The notes: generated by a model not told the origin, from the sequence alone. A DNA stretch of 45,301 nucleotides from Streptomyces sp. AA1529 (GCF_000280905.1 NZ_ALAP01000010.1:1-45301), one strand, 5' to 3'. Shown: positions 16,860 through 26,853, numbered from the stretch's first letter. Program-made: numbers and translations.

Positions 16860-17048
16860 ACCGAGGCCGGGGCCGGGGCCAAGCCCGGGAGCTGACCAGG
16901 ACCGGGCGGGGACTCGATCGGAACCGGGTCCGGACCGGGACCGAGGGTGGAAGCGGGACCGAGGACGGGGCCGGAATCCCGGCCCGCCCGACCCGCCCGG
17001 CCCGTCCGCCGTCCGCGGTCGGCCCCGAACCGTGCCGCGCCCCGCACC

Positions 17049-17110
17049 GCAGAAGGCGGCAGAAGGCGGCAGAAGGCGGCAGGAGGCAGCAGGAGGCAGC
17101 AGGAGGCAGC
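17049..17110. repeat. 10-bp tandem repeat, six units
   Basis: Three copies of GCAGAAGGCG are followed by three copies of GCAGGAGGCA and a partial unit. They lie in the 430-bp gap 16860-17289, whose first half is a degenerate run of GGNACCGG-type motifs without a gene. Confidence 0.85.
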
Positions 17111-17176
17111 GGACGCCCGCCAAGGCGAATCCGCCGGGAGCTGCACGGTCACCTTCTGGTGCCCACGGCACCGAAA

Positions 17177-17234
17177 AGTGCGTTCTTCCACGTCAGAAAG
17201 CACTCTCTTATGGTTCCCGAGTATCCATAAGAGA
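17177..17234. promoter_or_regulatory. Two abutting inverted repeats before the Rid gene
   Basis: IR1: AGTGCGTTCT (17177-17186) with AGAAAGCACT (17195-17204), 9 of 10 pairs. IR2: TCTCTTATGG (17204-17213) with CCATAAGAGA (17225-17234), perfect. They share base 17204 and are AT-rich against the background. They end 55 bp before the Rid start, so they could be operators or a structured leader. Confidence 0.6.
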
Positions 17235-17289
17235 CCGCACGAGGTCTGACCGCGCGGGCCCCGAACCCGTGCACAAGGAGGCGCACAAC

Positions 17290-17697
17290 ATGCCCGTCAC
17301 TCTCGTGAACCCCGCCGGACTGCCCGCGATCGACGCCTACCGGCAGGTGTCGATCTCCTCCGGATCGCGACTTGTCTTCGTCGCCGGGCAGGTCGCCTGG
17401 GACGCCGAAGGGACCACCCTCGGCGAGGGCGATCTCGCCGCGCAGGTCGAACAGTGCTACCGCAACATCGGCACGGCGCTCGCCGAGGTCGGCGGCACCT
17501 TCGAGGACGTGGCGAAGCTGACCTTCCATGTCGTCGACTGGACGCCCGACAAGATGCCCCAGCTCATGGAGGGTATCTCGAGGGGCGCGGCGGCAACCGG
17601 AGCGGTTTCGGCCCCGCCCGCCACGCTGCTGGGCGTCGCGGCGCTCGACGTCCCCGAGCATCTCGTGGAGATCGAGGCCACCGCGGTCCTGGACTGA
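17290..17697 (+). CDS. Rid-family (YjgF/YER057c/UK114) protein
   Basis: 135 residues covering the whole Rid fold, with LVFVAGQVAWDAEG near the N-terminus and LVEIEATAVLD at the end. RidA itself hydrolyses reactive enamines and imines from amino-acid metabolism, using a conserved Arg in a P-A-R-[TS] segment. Here that segment reads PPAT, so the Arg is missing and the protein probably belongs to another Rid subgroup with a different or unknown reaction. AAGGAGG lies about 8 nt before the ATG, which fixes the start. The two inverted repeats upstream suggest specific regulation. The adjacent rox gene has its own promoter region. Confidence 0.85.
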   Translation: MPVTLVNPAGLPAIDAYRQVSISSGSRLVFVAGQVAWDAEGTTLGEGDLAAQVEQCYRNIGTALAEVGGTFEDVAKLTFHVVDWTPDKMPQLMEGISRGAAATGAVSAPPATLLGVAALDVPEHLVEIEATAVLD

Positions 17698-17903
17698 CAA
17701 GCCGCCTTCGCAGGAGACCAGCCCCCTCGCGGGACGGACAGACCGCCTTCGTCCGCTGTCGCGCGTTCGCCGGGAGGAAACGGTTGCCGAACGGAGCCCC
17801 GGAGGCGGCCCGTCAGGTGTCCGGCAAGCGTCGGCCGGGGACGGGAGAAGGGAGTTGGGGAGGCGGTCACCGGGTGGTGTGGGTGGTACGGACGGTGCCG
17901 CGC

Positions 17904-17948
17904 ATCGGACACCGGCACATCGGACACCGGTACATCGAACACTGCCGG
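17904..17948. repeat. Three 15-bp direct repeats
   Basis: Units ATCGGACACCGGCAC, ATCGGACACCGGTAC and a degenerate ATCGAACACTGCCGG follow each other without gap, about 20 bp before a putative rox promoter. Confidence 0.7.
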
Positions 17949-17968
17949 AACCGCAGTTCGGAAGCTCG

Positions 17969-17998
17969 TTGCGCACTCCTCGCCACTCTCAACATATA
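17969..17998 (+). promoter_or_regulatory. Putative rox promoter
   Basis: TTGCGC (17969-17974), an 18-bp spacer and CATATA (17993-17998) lie directly before the rifamycin-associated element. The assignment is by position and loose consensus only. Confidence 0.4.
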
Positions 17999-18006
17999 GC
18001 GCAGTG

Positions 18007-18027
18007 GGGGCCTTGCGGCAAGACCCC
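18007..18027. promoter_or_regulatory. Rifamycin-associated element (RAE)
   Basis: An imperfect palindrome made of GGGGCCTTGC, G and GCAAGACCCC. It corresponds to the conserved RAE known upstream of rifamycin-inactivating genes in actinomycetes. It lies about 270 bp before the rox start; the leader between them has no other recognisable gene. Confidence 0.8.
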
Positions 18028-18032
18028 GGTGA

Positions 18033-19742
<1,710 letters not shown>

Positions 19743-19975
19743 CCCGCGCGTCCGACCGAGTCCGGCCGGCCAGCACGGTCACGCCTTCGGGCGCCCGGTC
19801 ACGGCCCATCTCGGCGAGGCAGTCGGCCGGCGTTCGGAGTTCGGCCGCGAGTCGCGCGGCACCGCGAGCAGGGCGACCCGGCCGCCTTCTGTTCGTCGTC
19901 GTCGGGGCGGTGCGCGTCGCCTCGCCGGTCGCTCCTTGGCCTTCCGCACCGAGGCCGGCCAGGTCCGGGAGAGAC

Positions 19976-20027
19976 ACGGGGCAAGCGCTCCTCGACGGTT
20001 CGGAAGGTCGAGGAGCGCTTGCCCCGT
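19976..20027. terminator. Very long perfect hairpin after rox
   Basis: Arms of 21 bp (19976-19996 and 20007-20027) pair without mismatch around a 10-nt loop. It lies 230 bp downstream of rox. The stretch 19743-19975 has no gene. Confidence 0.7.
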
Positions 20028-20110
20028 AGAAGACCCGCGGCTGTCCGGCGCACGGTCCCGGAGGGCGGCGACCGGAACTCCGCGCAGCCCGCGAGGGCCA
20101 GGGCACACAC

Positions 20111-20148
20111 TTGCAAGCAAGGTGCTTGCAATAGTTAGCAATCGGGTG
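20111..20148. promoter_or_regulatory. TTGC/GCAA repeat region before the XRE gene
   Basis: CTTGCAA occurs at 20111 and 20126 and the inverted form GCAA follows each, giving TTGC..GCAA pairs directly upstream of the regulator. A CATGCT hexamer 6 nt before the ATG could be a -10 box for a leaderless transcript. Autoregulation is inferred. Confidence 0.45.
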
Positions 20149-20160
20149 CATGCTGTGTGC

Positions 20161-20586
20161 ATGGCCTCGCTCAACGTCGGGAACCTCGGCGAGTTCCTGC
20201 GGGAACAACGGCGGACCGCGAAGCTGTCGCTGCGGCAGCTCGCGGAGGCCGCCGGTGTCTCGAACCCGTACCTGAGCCAGATCGAACGCGGCCTGCGCAA
20301 GCCCAGCGCGGAGATCCTGCAGCAACTGGCCAAGGCGCTGCGGATCTCGGCGGAGTCGCTCTATGTGCAGGCCGGGATCCTCGACGAGCGGGACCGGGAG
20401 GACCTGCTGCAGGTTCCGGCCGCGATCCTCGCGGACTCCACGATCAACGAGCAGCAGAAGCAGGCGCTGCTCCAGATCTACGAGTCCTTCCGCAAGGAGA
20501 ACGCGCAGCAGCGGGCAGCCGCCCCCGACGCGGCGGACCCGCCCGCGGCGGAGGCACCCGCGGCGGAGCCCCGGCAGGCGCAGTAA
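20161..20586 (+). CDS. XRE-family transcriptional regulator (Rv0474-like)
   Basis: 141 residues. Residues ~8-62 are a clear Cro/C1-type helix-turn-helix (REQRRTAKLSLRQLAEAAGV, then NPYLSQIERGLRKPS). The next ~60 residues are helical (ILDERDREDLLQVPAAIL), and the tail is Ala/Pro/Glu-rich. The same order, XRE gene, HbhA-like gene, DUF2516 gene, is found at Rv0474-hbhA-Rv0476 in Mycobacterium tuberculosis, which supports orthology and a role in controlling the next genes. No Shine-Dalgarno is visible; the start is set by homology. Confidence 0.87.
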   Translation: MASLNVGNLGEFLREQRRTAKLSLRQLAEAAGVSNPYLSQIERGLRKPSAEILQQLAKALRISAESLYVQAGILDERDREDLLQVPAAILADSTINEQQKQALLQIYESFRKENAQQRAAAPDAADPPAAEAPAAEPRQAQ

Positions 20587-20709
20587 GCACAACAAGCTGA
20601 GCAAGGACAGCGAGGGGCCGCGACGGTGCGGCCACCGGCACCGCGGGCGTCGGCCCCCTCGCGACGGACGGCCTCACCAGGCGAGTTGAGCCACGAAAGG
20701 CGAACCCTC

Positions 20710-21429
20710 ATGCCCATCGCGAACGACCTGCGCAAGACCTTCACCGACCCGACGCCCCTCTACGTCGCCGCGGGCGTCGTCGACAAGCTCCGCGAGGAGG
20801 CGCCGCAGGCCATCGCCGCGGTCCGGGAGACGGACCCCAAGGAGGTGCAGGCGCGGCTCACCCAGCAGGCCAAGGAGACCCAGGTCAAGGTGAGCGAGAC
20901 CCTCGGCGGGCTGGACACCGACATCAAGAAGCTCCGCGAGCAGGCCCAGCACCTGGCGCTGCAGGGAGTCGGCGTCGCCGCCGAGTACGCGGTCAAGGCG
21001 CGGGAGACCTACGACGACCTGGCGGTGCGCGGCCGCGAAGCCGTCAGGAACTGGCGCGGCGAGAGCGGTGGCGACGCCCCCGAGGTGACCGTCGAGCGCG
21101 AGCCGGCCCAGTCGGTCAAGATCGCCGAGCCGCCGGCCGAGGAGACCGCCGGGGGAACCTCCGGCACCGCCCCGCGCGACACCTCCGCCGCGTCCACCGG
21201 CGGCACCGGCACCGTCTCCTCCGGCAAGAGCGCGGCCAGGAGCACGACCGCCAAGGGCACGGGGACCACGGGCGCGAAGAACACGGGGACCACGGGTGCG
21301 AAGAGCACCGCGGGCGGCGGCACCAAGTCCGCGGCCGGCTCCACCGCCTCCTCCGGCGCCAAGAAGACCGGCACGACCCGCTCCACCGGATCCGGCACCC
21401 GGAAGTCGGCGCCGAAGTCCGATTCCTGA
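20710..21429 (+). CDS. HbhA-like coiled-coil protein
   Basis: 239 residues. The first ~115 form an alpha-helical, coiled-coil-prone part (DLRKTFTDPTPLYVAAGVVDKLREE at the start, a DTDIKKLREQAQHLALQGV-type heptad region later) like the heparin-binding haemagglutinin of mycobacteria. The C-terminal ~110 residues are low-complexity Gly/Ser/Thr/Ala with scattered Lys, in place of the Lys/Pro/Ala repeats of HbhA. No signal peptide is seen, as in HbhA. AAAGG lies about 10 nt before the ATG at 20710. In mycobacteria HbhA acts in adhesion and at intracytosolic lipid inclusions; in a saprophyte the second, or an envelope role, is more plausible (inference). Confidence 0.78.
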   Translation: MPIANDLRKTFTDPTPLYVAAGVVDKLREEAPQAIAAVRETDPKEVQARLTQQAKETQVKVSETLGGLDTDIKKLREQAQHLALQGVGVAAEYAVKARETYDDLAVRGREAVRNWRGESGGDAPEVTVEREPAQSVKIAEPPAEETAGGTSGTAPRDTSAASTGGTGTVSSGKSAARSTTAKGTGTTGAKNTGTTGAKSTAGGGTKSAAGSTASSGAKKTGTTRSTGSGTRKSAPKSDS

Positions 21430-21622
21430 CCCAAGCGGCGCCCGGGACGGAACGGGCCGGGCACCCTACGCGGTCCCGGCCCGTTCCGCGAGGGCTGCGG
21501 TACGGTTGCGACAAGCCCCTTCGAGCCCTCCGCCATCTCTTCGAGCCACGTGACCGCCGCGACGACGACTGCGGCCGAGGCGACCGAGCAAGGCACCGAC
21601 ACCGACCGGGAGTGTGAGCACC

Positions 21623-21967
21623 ATGCTGTTCGCGGGCTTTCAGGCCACTGTCTTCGGGCTGATCAGCATTGTGCTGCTCGCCCTGGCGGTGTTCACCTTC
21701 GTGGACGCCGCCTTCCGGCGCGAGGACGCCTTCCGGGCCGCGGACAAGCAGAACAAGCAGTTCTGGCTGATCATCCTGGGGATCACCGTGCTGGTGAACC
21801 TCGTGGTGCCGATGTTCCTGCTGAAGATCATCGGGCTGATCGCGACGATCGTCTACATGGTCGACGCCCGGCCGGCCCTGAAGCAGGTCATGGGCAACGG
21901 CCGGGACCGCCGCCCGCGCGGCGGCAGCAGCAGCGACGGCCCGTACGGACCGTTCAACGGCAGGTGA
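21623..21967 (+). CDS. DUF2516 membrane protein (Rv0476-like)
   Basis: 114 residues with three membrane helices: FQATVFGLISIVLLALAVFTF, QFWLIILGITVLVNLVVPMF and LLKIIGLIATIVYMVDARP. The loop FRAADKQNKQFW between helices 1 and 2 and the end VDARPALK are typical of the family; function unknown. GGGAG lies 10 nt before the ATG at 21623; a GTG at 21614 is an alternative start. It belongs to the conserved XRE-hbhA-DUF2516 block. Confidence 0.85.
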   Translation: MLFAGFQATVFGLISIVLLALAVFTFVDAAFRREDAFRAADKQNKQFWLIILGITVLVNLVVPMFLLKIIGLIATIVYMVDARPALKQVMGNGRDRRPRGGSSSDGPYGPFNGR

Positions 21968-22159
21968 CCGCGCGCCCGGCAGACGACCCCGCGCGGTCCG
22001 CTCCCCGATGACCGGCCGCCGCCGCGGGCCGTCCGGTGACGTGCAGGACCCCTGACGGAAATCCTGAGCACGATCGGAGCGGGAGCCCCGGGAGACGCCC
22101 CCGGCGGGAGCCGCGCAGGGCGCCGGGACGTGCCGATCCGGCCACGGCCACGGGTAGCC

Positions 22160-22244
22160 ACGCCTGACGGCGGCCACGAGGCGCCACGCCTGACGGCGCG
22201 GCCTGCCGGGCCCGGCAGGCCGGGGCGCCACTACGCCTGACGGC
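22160..22244. repeat. Three copies of a 12-bp repeat reaching into the PP2C gene end
   Basis: ACGCCTGACGGC occurs at 22160-22171, 22186-22197 and 22233-22244; the last copy covers the stop-codon end of the PP2C gene on the minus strand. Between copies two and three lies a 24-bp palindrome. Confidence 0.8.
22199..22222. terminator. 24-bp perfect palindrome between convergent genes
   Basis: CGGCCTGCCGGG and its exact reverse complement abut at 22210/22211. Its position between DUF2516 and the PP2C gene suggests a bidirectional terminator. The remaining gap sequence shows no gene. Confidence 0.5.
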
Positions 22245-23808
22245 CCCGGCCCAGCAGCAGGACGGCCACGTCGTCGGTCAGCTCGCCACCGTTGAGCCCG
22301 CGCACCTCGTCCATCGTCCCGTCGAGCAGCCGCTCGCCCTGTGCACCCTCGGCCATCCGACGGGCCACGATGTCGAGCATCCCCTGCTGGCCCAGCCGCT
22401 CCCGGCTCGATCCGGTGCCCTCGGCGGAGTCCGCACCGGTGCGGGGCTCCTCCGCGCGGCCGCCGTGCACCCGGCCCTCGATCAGCCCGTCCGTGTACAT
22501 CATCAGGCTCCAGGAGCGGCCCAGCCGGACCTGGCGGCGCGGCCAGCGGGCCTGGGGGAGCAGTCCGAGCGCGGGGCCGTTCTCCCCCTCGGGAAGCAGC
22601 CGGGGCGCCGCGTCCGCGTCGGCCCCGGCGAACAGCGGCGAGGGGTGCCCGGCGAGGCAGACGCCGGCGCTGCGGCCGTCGGCTGCGATGTCGACGGTGC
22701 ACAGCGTCGCGAAGATCTCCTCGCTGCTCCGCTCGTTCTCCAGCACTTTCTGCAGGGTGCTCAGCAGCGCGTCCCCGCACAGTCCGGCGAAGGTCAGGGC
22801 ACGCCAGGCGATCCGCAGCTCGACGCCGAGCGCCGCCTCGTCGGGTCCGTGGCCGCACACGTCGCCGATCATCGCGTGGACGACGCCGTCCGGGGTGCGG
22901 ACGGTGTCGTAGAAGTCGCCGCCCAGCAGCGCACGGGAGCGGCCGGGCCGGTACCTGGCGGCGAACCGCAGGTCGTTGCCCTCCAGCAGCGGCCGGGGCA
23001 GCAGCCCGCGCTCCAGCCGGGCGTTCTCCTGGGCCCGCAGCCGGCTCTCGGTGAGCTGGCGCTGGGCCAGGTCGGCCCGCTTGCGCTCCACGGCGTAGCG
23101 GACGGCGCGCATCAGCAGCCTGCCGTCCAGTTCGTCGCGGAAGAGGTAGTCCTGGGCGCCGACCCGGACGGCCTCGGCGGCCCGTTCCGCGTCACTGCCG
23201 TCGGTGAGCGCCAGGACGGCGTGCCGGGGGGCCATCCGCAGGACCCGGTGCAGGATGTGCAGCTCGTCGGATTCCGGAGCCGGTCCGGTACCGGGAACGG
23301 GCGGAGTTCCGGACTCCGGGCCTCCGGGTGCGGGTGCACCGGACGCGGCGGCGCCGGAGGCGGGTACGCCGGTCGCCGCGGCACCGGACGCCGCGGCACC
23401 GGTCTGCGCGGCGGCACCGGACCCGGCCTCGGCGGCATCCCCCGCTCTCGCGTCCCCTCCCGGGGTGCCGGGTGCCGGCACGGGCGCGGTCCGCGCCGCC
23501 TCGGCCGCGGAGCTCTCGAACGGGGACTCCTCTGCCTGCCCGCGGAGCTCGCACGGCAGCGCGAGGTCCAGCAGGATGCAGTGGACGTCGTCGGTGAGCA
23601 GCCGTGCGGCCTCGGTGAGGTTGCGGGCGGTACGGACCCGCACGGGCCGACCGTATGCGTCGAGCATGCGGGGCACACTCAGCGCACCGGCCGGATCGTC
23701 CTCGACGACCAGCAGGGTCAGGCTGCTGCCGGGTCCCTGCGCGGCCTGCCGGGCCGACGCGTCGGCGGCCTGTGCCACCGCCCCGGCCTGGGGCGCGCTT
23801 ACGGGCAT
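22231..23808 (-). CDS. Response regulator with PP2C (SpoIIE/RsbU-type) phosphatase output
   Basis: 525 residues. Receiver domain: acidic cluster E36/D37/D38, phosphoacceptor D81 (CILLDLALP), T202 (LALTDG); the lysine expected in the last strand is R224 (DYLFRDEL). Between D81 and the second half of the receiver lies an Ala/Gly/Pro-rich insert, about residues 95-180. A linker helix (ERKRADLAQRQLTESRLRAQ) leads to a PP2C domain with the metal ligands GGDFYD, IGDVCGHG and the terminal LTDDVAVLLL. Such proteins dephosphorylate anti-sigma-factor antagonists and so switch alternative sigma factors (family knowledge). The start at 23808 is preceded by a GGGAGGGAGAGG-type site; in-frame upstream codons lack one. 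No partner kinase is adjacent. Confidence 0.88.
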   Translation of the reverse strand: MPVSAPQAGAVAQAADASARQAAQGPGSSLTLLVVEDDPAGALSVPRMLDAYGRPVRVRTARNLTEAARLLTDDVHCILLDLALPCELRGQAEESPFESSAAEAARTAPVPAPGTPGGDARAGDAAEAGSGAAAQTGAAASGAAATGVPASGAAASGAPAPGGPESGTPPVPGTGPAPESDELHILHRVLRMAPRHAVLALTDGSDAERAAEAVRVGAQDYLFRDELDGRLLMRAVRYAVERKRADLAQRQLTESRLRAQENARLERGLLPRPLLEGNDLRFAARYRPGRSRALLGGDFYDTVRTPDGVVHAMIGDVCGHGPDEAALGVELRIAWRALTFAGLCGDALLSTLQKVLENERSSEEIFATLCTVDIAADGRSAGVCLAGHPSPLFAGADADAAPRLLPEGENGPALGLLPQARWPRRQVRLGRSWSLMMYTDGLIEGRVHGGRAEEPRTGADSAEGTGSSRERLGQQGMLDIVARRMAEGAQGERLLDGTMDEVRGLNGGELTDDVAVLLLGRGRQA

Positions 23809-24245
23809 GCTGAAACCTCTCCCTCCCCCGAGGGCGTGGTGTGCGCGCCGAGCGGCGGCCACCATGGGTGAGCCCGGAACGGCGCGCGGTGGTGGGCGCT
23901 CGTCATCCCGGGCTGTCGGACAGGACCTTAGCTTCCGCGTACGGATGGACGGAATGGCCGACGATAATCCGTCACTGTCATATGCCCACGCCACAACGGG
24001 AATTCACGCCGCTATGGCCCCGTTTTCCCCCGCCCCCGCATGACCAAGCTCACGTGCTGGAAACGGGACGGCCGCGCCGGACCCGCACCCCACCCGGCAT
24101 GCGCCTACTCGTCCCGCTTCACACGGTGAGTACACTTTTGTCCGCGCAAGGGGCTTTCCCACCTGCCGAGAATCTCCGGAATCCGGGCAGATCGCCCTTC
24201 GGCCAGCCGACCGGGGACCCCTGACCGGACCGGCCGGAGGCGTGC
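23809..24245. other. 437-bp gap without a gene
   Basis: It separates two minus-strand genes. It is AT-richer around 23930-24000, likely holding the PP2C promoter, and carries a second copy of GCCTACTCGTCC (24103-24114), which also occurs at the end of the NlpC/P60 gene (24244-24255). I see no ORF with a ribosome binding site. Confidence 0.5.
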
Positions 24246-25370
24246 CTACTCGTCCGGGCGGACGACGCCCAGGATCGGCATACTGCCCGCACCCTCGACG
24301 GTGATCTGCCGGCCGGTGCGCGGGGCATGCAGCAACGCGCCGTCGCCGACATAGATCCCCACGTGACTGGCGTCCTTCTTGTAGATGATCAGATCACCTG
24401 GGCGCATCTTCCGGACCGGGACGTGCGGCAACTGCTTCCACTGCTCCTGCGAGGTGCGCGGGATCCGCACCCCGGCCGCCTCCCAGGCCCGCATCGTCAG
24501 CCCGGAGCAGTCGAAGGTGTCGGGACCCTCGGCGCCCCAGACGTAGTCCTTGCCGAGCTGCTTGGTGGCCCATTCGATGGCGCGCCGGCCGGCCGCGGAC
24601 GCCTTCCCGTCGAGCCCCTTCAGCACTCCCGACCCGATCCACTCGGCCTGTCGCGCCCTGGCGGCCTCGTCCTGCAGCTCACGCAGCCGCTCCCGCTCTT
24701 CCTTCTTCAGGCCGGACTCGATCTTCTCGGCCTGCTTCAGCTGCGCGGTGATCTTCTTCTTGGCCGCGGCCTTCTTCTTGCGGTTCCGCTCCAGCTTCTT
24801 CCACTCGTCGGTGGCGTCCGCCGAGTACCCGCGGAGCCGGGCGCGGTTCCTGGTCAGGGAGCCGAGGAGCCCGCGCGTGGCATGCTGCCCCTTACGGGCC
24901 AGGGAGACGCCCTGCAGGAACTTCTCCGGGTCGTCGCCGAGCATCAGCGCGGCGGCGTCCGGCATGCCGCCGTTGCGGTACTGCGCCCGGGCCATGGCAC
25001 CGGCCGACTTGTTGAGTTCATCCAGTTTGCCCTGGGTGGACTCGATGCGCTTGGCCAGTTTGACGACGTGCTGCTGCTGCTTGTCGACGGCGGCCTCGGC
25101 CGCGTTGTAGGCGTCCGTCGCCGAACCGGCCTTGTCGTGCAGCTTCTCGATCTGCTTGCGGATCTGCTCGAGGGTCGGCTTGCCGGTGCCGCCCGGCTCG
25201 TCGGCCTCGGCCCCGGCATCGGCGCCGGGCCGGGTGCCGCCGGGGTCCGGCTTCCCCGGCGCGGCGTACGCGGTGCCCGGCCCGAGTCCGGCCAGCAGCG
25301 CCATGGTGCAGGCCGCCACGAGCCCGTACCGGACGTACGGGAGGGTCGAGCTGGTCTGCGGCCGTGTCAC
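24246..25370 (-). CDS. Secreted NlpC/P60 peptidoglycan endopeptidase with coiled coil
   Basis: 374 residues from the GTG at 25370, which has GGGGGTGG upstream; a GTG three codons earlier is the alternative. A signal peptide (VTRPQTSSTLPYVRYGLVAA..., cleavage after TAYA) is followed by a Gly/Pro/Asp linker, a long Lys/Glu/Gln-rich coiled coil (~55-255) and a C-terminal NlpC/P60 domain with catalytic C288 (DCSGL), H336 (SHVGIYVG) and H348 (LLHAP). This layout is like the RipA/CwlO hydrolases that cut stem-peptide bonds, with the coiled coil holding or regulating the enzyme. It is divergent from pstS across 317 bp that contain a PHO box, so phosphate control is conceivable. Confidence 0.88.
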   Translation of the reverse strand: MTRPQTSSTLPYVRYGLVAACTMALLAGLGPGTAYAAPGKPDPGGTRPGADAGAEADEPGGTGKPTLEQIRKQIEKLHDKAGSATDAYNAAEAAVDKQQQHVVKLAKRIESTQGKLDELNKSAGAMARAQYRNGGMPDAAALMLGDDPEKFLQGVSLARKGQHATRGLLGSLTRNRARLRGYSADATDEWKKLERNRKKKAAAKKKITAQLKQAEKIESGLKKEERERLRELQDEAARARQAEWIGSGVLKGLDGKASAAGRRAIEWATKQLGKDYVWGAEGPDTFDCSGLTMRAWEAAGVRIPRTSQEQWKQLPHVPVRKMRPGDLIIYKKDASHVGIYVGDGALLHAPRTGRQITVEGAGSMPILGVVRPDE

Positions 25371-25521
25371 CCGGGCCACCCCCTGGTTGTGGTCAACTTT
25401 GGCCGACGCAGCGTGATAGTGCCATGCCCGGACGGAAGAGAACAGAGGAATGTACTGACGAGTATCCACAGGCGCCGCCGCGGAGCGGCCCCCTCGCGGG
25501 GGCACCGGGCTGACCGCCGAG

Positions 25522-25543
25522 GTTCACTCGGCGTTCACTCAGC
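25522..25543 (+). promoter_or_regulatory. PHO box of pstS
   Basis: Two 11-bp direct repeat units, GTTCACTCGGC and GTTCACTCAGC, match the Streptomyces PhoP-binding consensus. A TAATTT hexamer at 25571-25576 may be the -10 box. The gene start is 145 bp further on. Confidence 0.8.
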
Positions 25544-25687
25544 TCCGTCGGCCACTTCATCTGATCTGTCTAATTTCGGCCTTACCAAGCGCGCGGCACA
25601 GCCTGGTTCAGGAACCGCGCCCCGTAGCCAGAGAACCCGACGGCCGGCCGGCCGTCGCTCCCGGGCCCAGGAAGGAACTGAACGAAA

Positions 25688-26812
25688 GTGAAGCTTCAGC
25701 GCACACTCCGGCTCCGCACCGCCGCCGTCGGCGCCCTCACGGTCTGTGGCGCCCTGGCCCTGAGCGCCTGCGGCTCGGACGACAACTCCGGCGGCTCCGG
25801 CGGCGACACGACGAAGGCGGCCAGCAAGATCAAGTGCGAGGGCGAGGGCAACCTCCTCGCCTCCGGCTCCAGCGCCCAGAAGAACGCCATGGACATCTGG
25901 ACGCAGACCTACCAGTCCGCCTGCGGCAACACCCAGATCAACTACAAGCCCACCGGCTCGGGCGCGGGCATCCAGGAGTTCCTGCAGGGCAAGACGGCCT
26001 TCGCGGGCTCCGACTCGGCGCTCAAGCCGGACGAGGTCGCCAAGTCCAAGAAGGTCTGCAAGGGCGGCCAGGGCATCGACCTGCCGATGGTCGGCGGCCC
26101 GATCGCGGTCACCTACCACCTGGAGGGCGTCGACGGGCTGGTGCTGGACGCCGACACGCTGGCCAAGATCTTCGACTCGAAGATCACCAAGTGGAACGAC
26201 CCCGCGATCAAGAAGCTCAACCCGGACGCGAAGCTCCCCGGCAAGAAGATCCAGGCGTTCCACCGGTCCGACGAGTCGGGCACCACGGACAACTTCACCA
26301 AGTACCTCAACACCGCCGCCCCCTCCTCCTGGAAGCACGAGCCGGAGAAGGCCTGGGCGGGCAAGGGCGGCCAGGGCGCCGACGGCTCCTCCGGCATCGC
26401 CACCAACGTCAAGCAGAACGACGGCTCCATCGGCTACGCGGAGCTCTCCTACGCCACCGGCAACGACCTGAACACGGTCAAGCTGGACACCGGCGCCGAG
26501 GAGCCCGTCGACGCCACCGCGGACAACGCCTCCAAGGCCATCGCGGACGCCAAGGTCGTGGGCCAGGGCAAGGACCTCTCCCTGGAGCTGAACTACAAGA
26601 CCGAGTCCGCGGGCGCCTACCCGATCGTCCTGGTGACGTACGAGATCGCCTGCGACAAGGGCAACAAGAAGGAGTCGCTGGACGCGACGAAGTCCTTCCT
26701 CAAGTACACCGCGAGCGAGGACGGCCAGAAGGCACTCAAGGAGAAGGGCTACGCCCCGATCCCCGACGAGATCGTCACCAAGGTCCGCTCGACCATCGAC
26801 GGCCTGAGCTGA
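25688..26812 (+). CDS. pstS: Phosphate ABC transporter, phosphate-binding lipoprotein
   Basis: 374 residues. A lipoprotein signal ends in the lipobox LSAC with C28; a Gly/Ser/Asp linker and the periplasmic-type binding domain follow, with ASGSSAQKNAMDIW, STDSAL-like FAGSDSALKPDE and RSDESGTTDNFTKYL lining the phosphate site, as in other PstS. It is tethered to the outer face of the membrane and delivers phosphate to PstCAB. GGAAGGAA lies before the GTG. PHO box upstream; a hairpin in the 207-bp gap to pstC probably lets pstS be made in excess. Confidence 0.95.
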   Translation: MKLQRTLRLRTAAVGALTVCGALALSACGSDDNSGGSGGDTTKAASKIKCEGEGNLLASGSSAQKNAMDIWTQTYQSACGNTQINYKPTGSGAGIQEFLQGKTAFAGSDSALKPDEVAKSKKVCKGGQGIDLPMVGGPIAVTYHLEGVDGLVLDADTLAKIFDSKITKWNDPAIKKLNPDAKLPGKKIQAFHRSDESGTTDNFTKYLNTAAPSSWKHEPEKAWAGKGGQGADGSSGIATNVKQNDGSIGYAELSYATGNDLNTVKLDTGAEEPVDATADNASKAIADAKVVGQGKDLSLELNYKTESAGAYPIVLVTYEIACDKGNKKESLDATKSFLKYTASEDGQKALKEKGYAPIPDEIVTKVRSTIDGLS

Positions 26813-26853
26813 GCAGATCCCGCCACCAGGGCGGGACCCCGACGGTGTGGACC

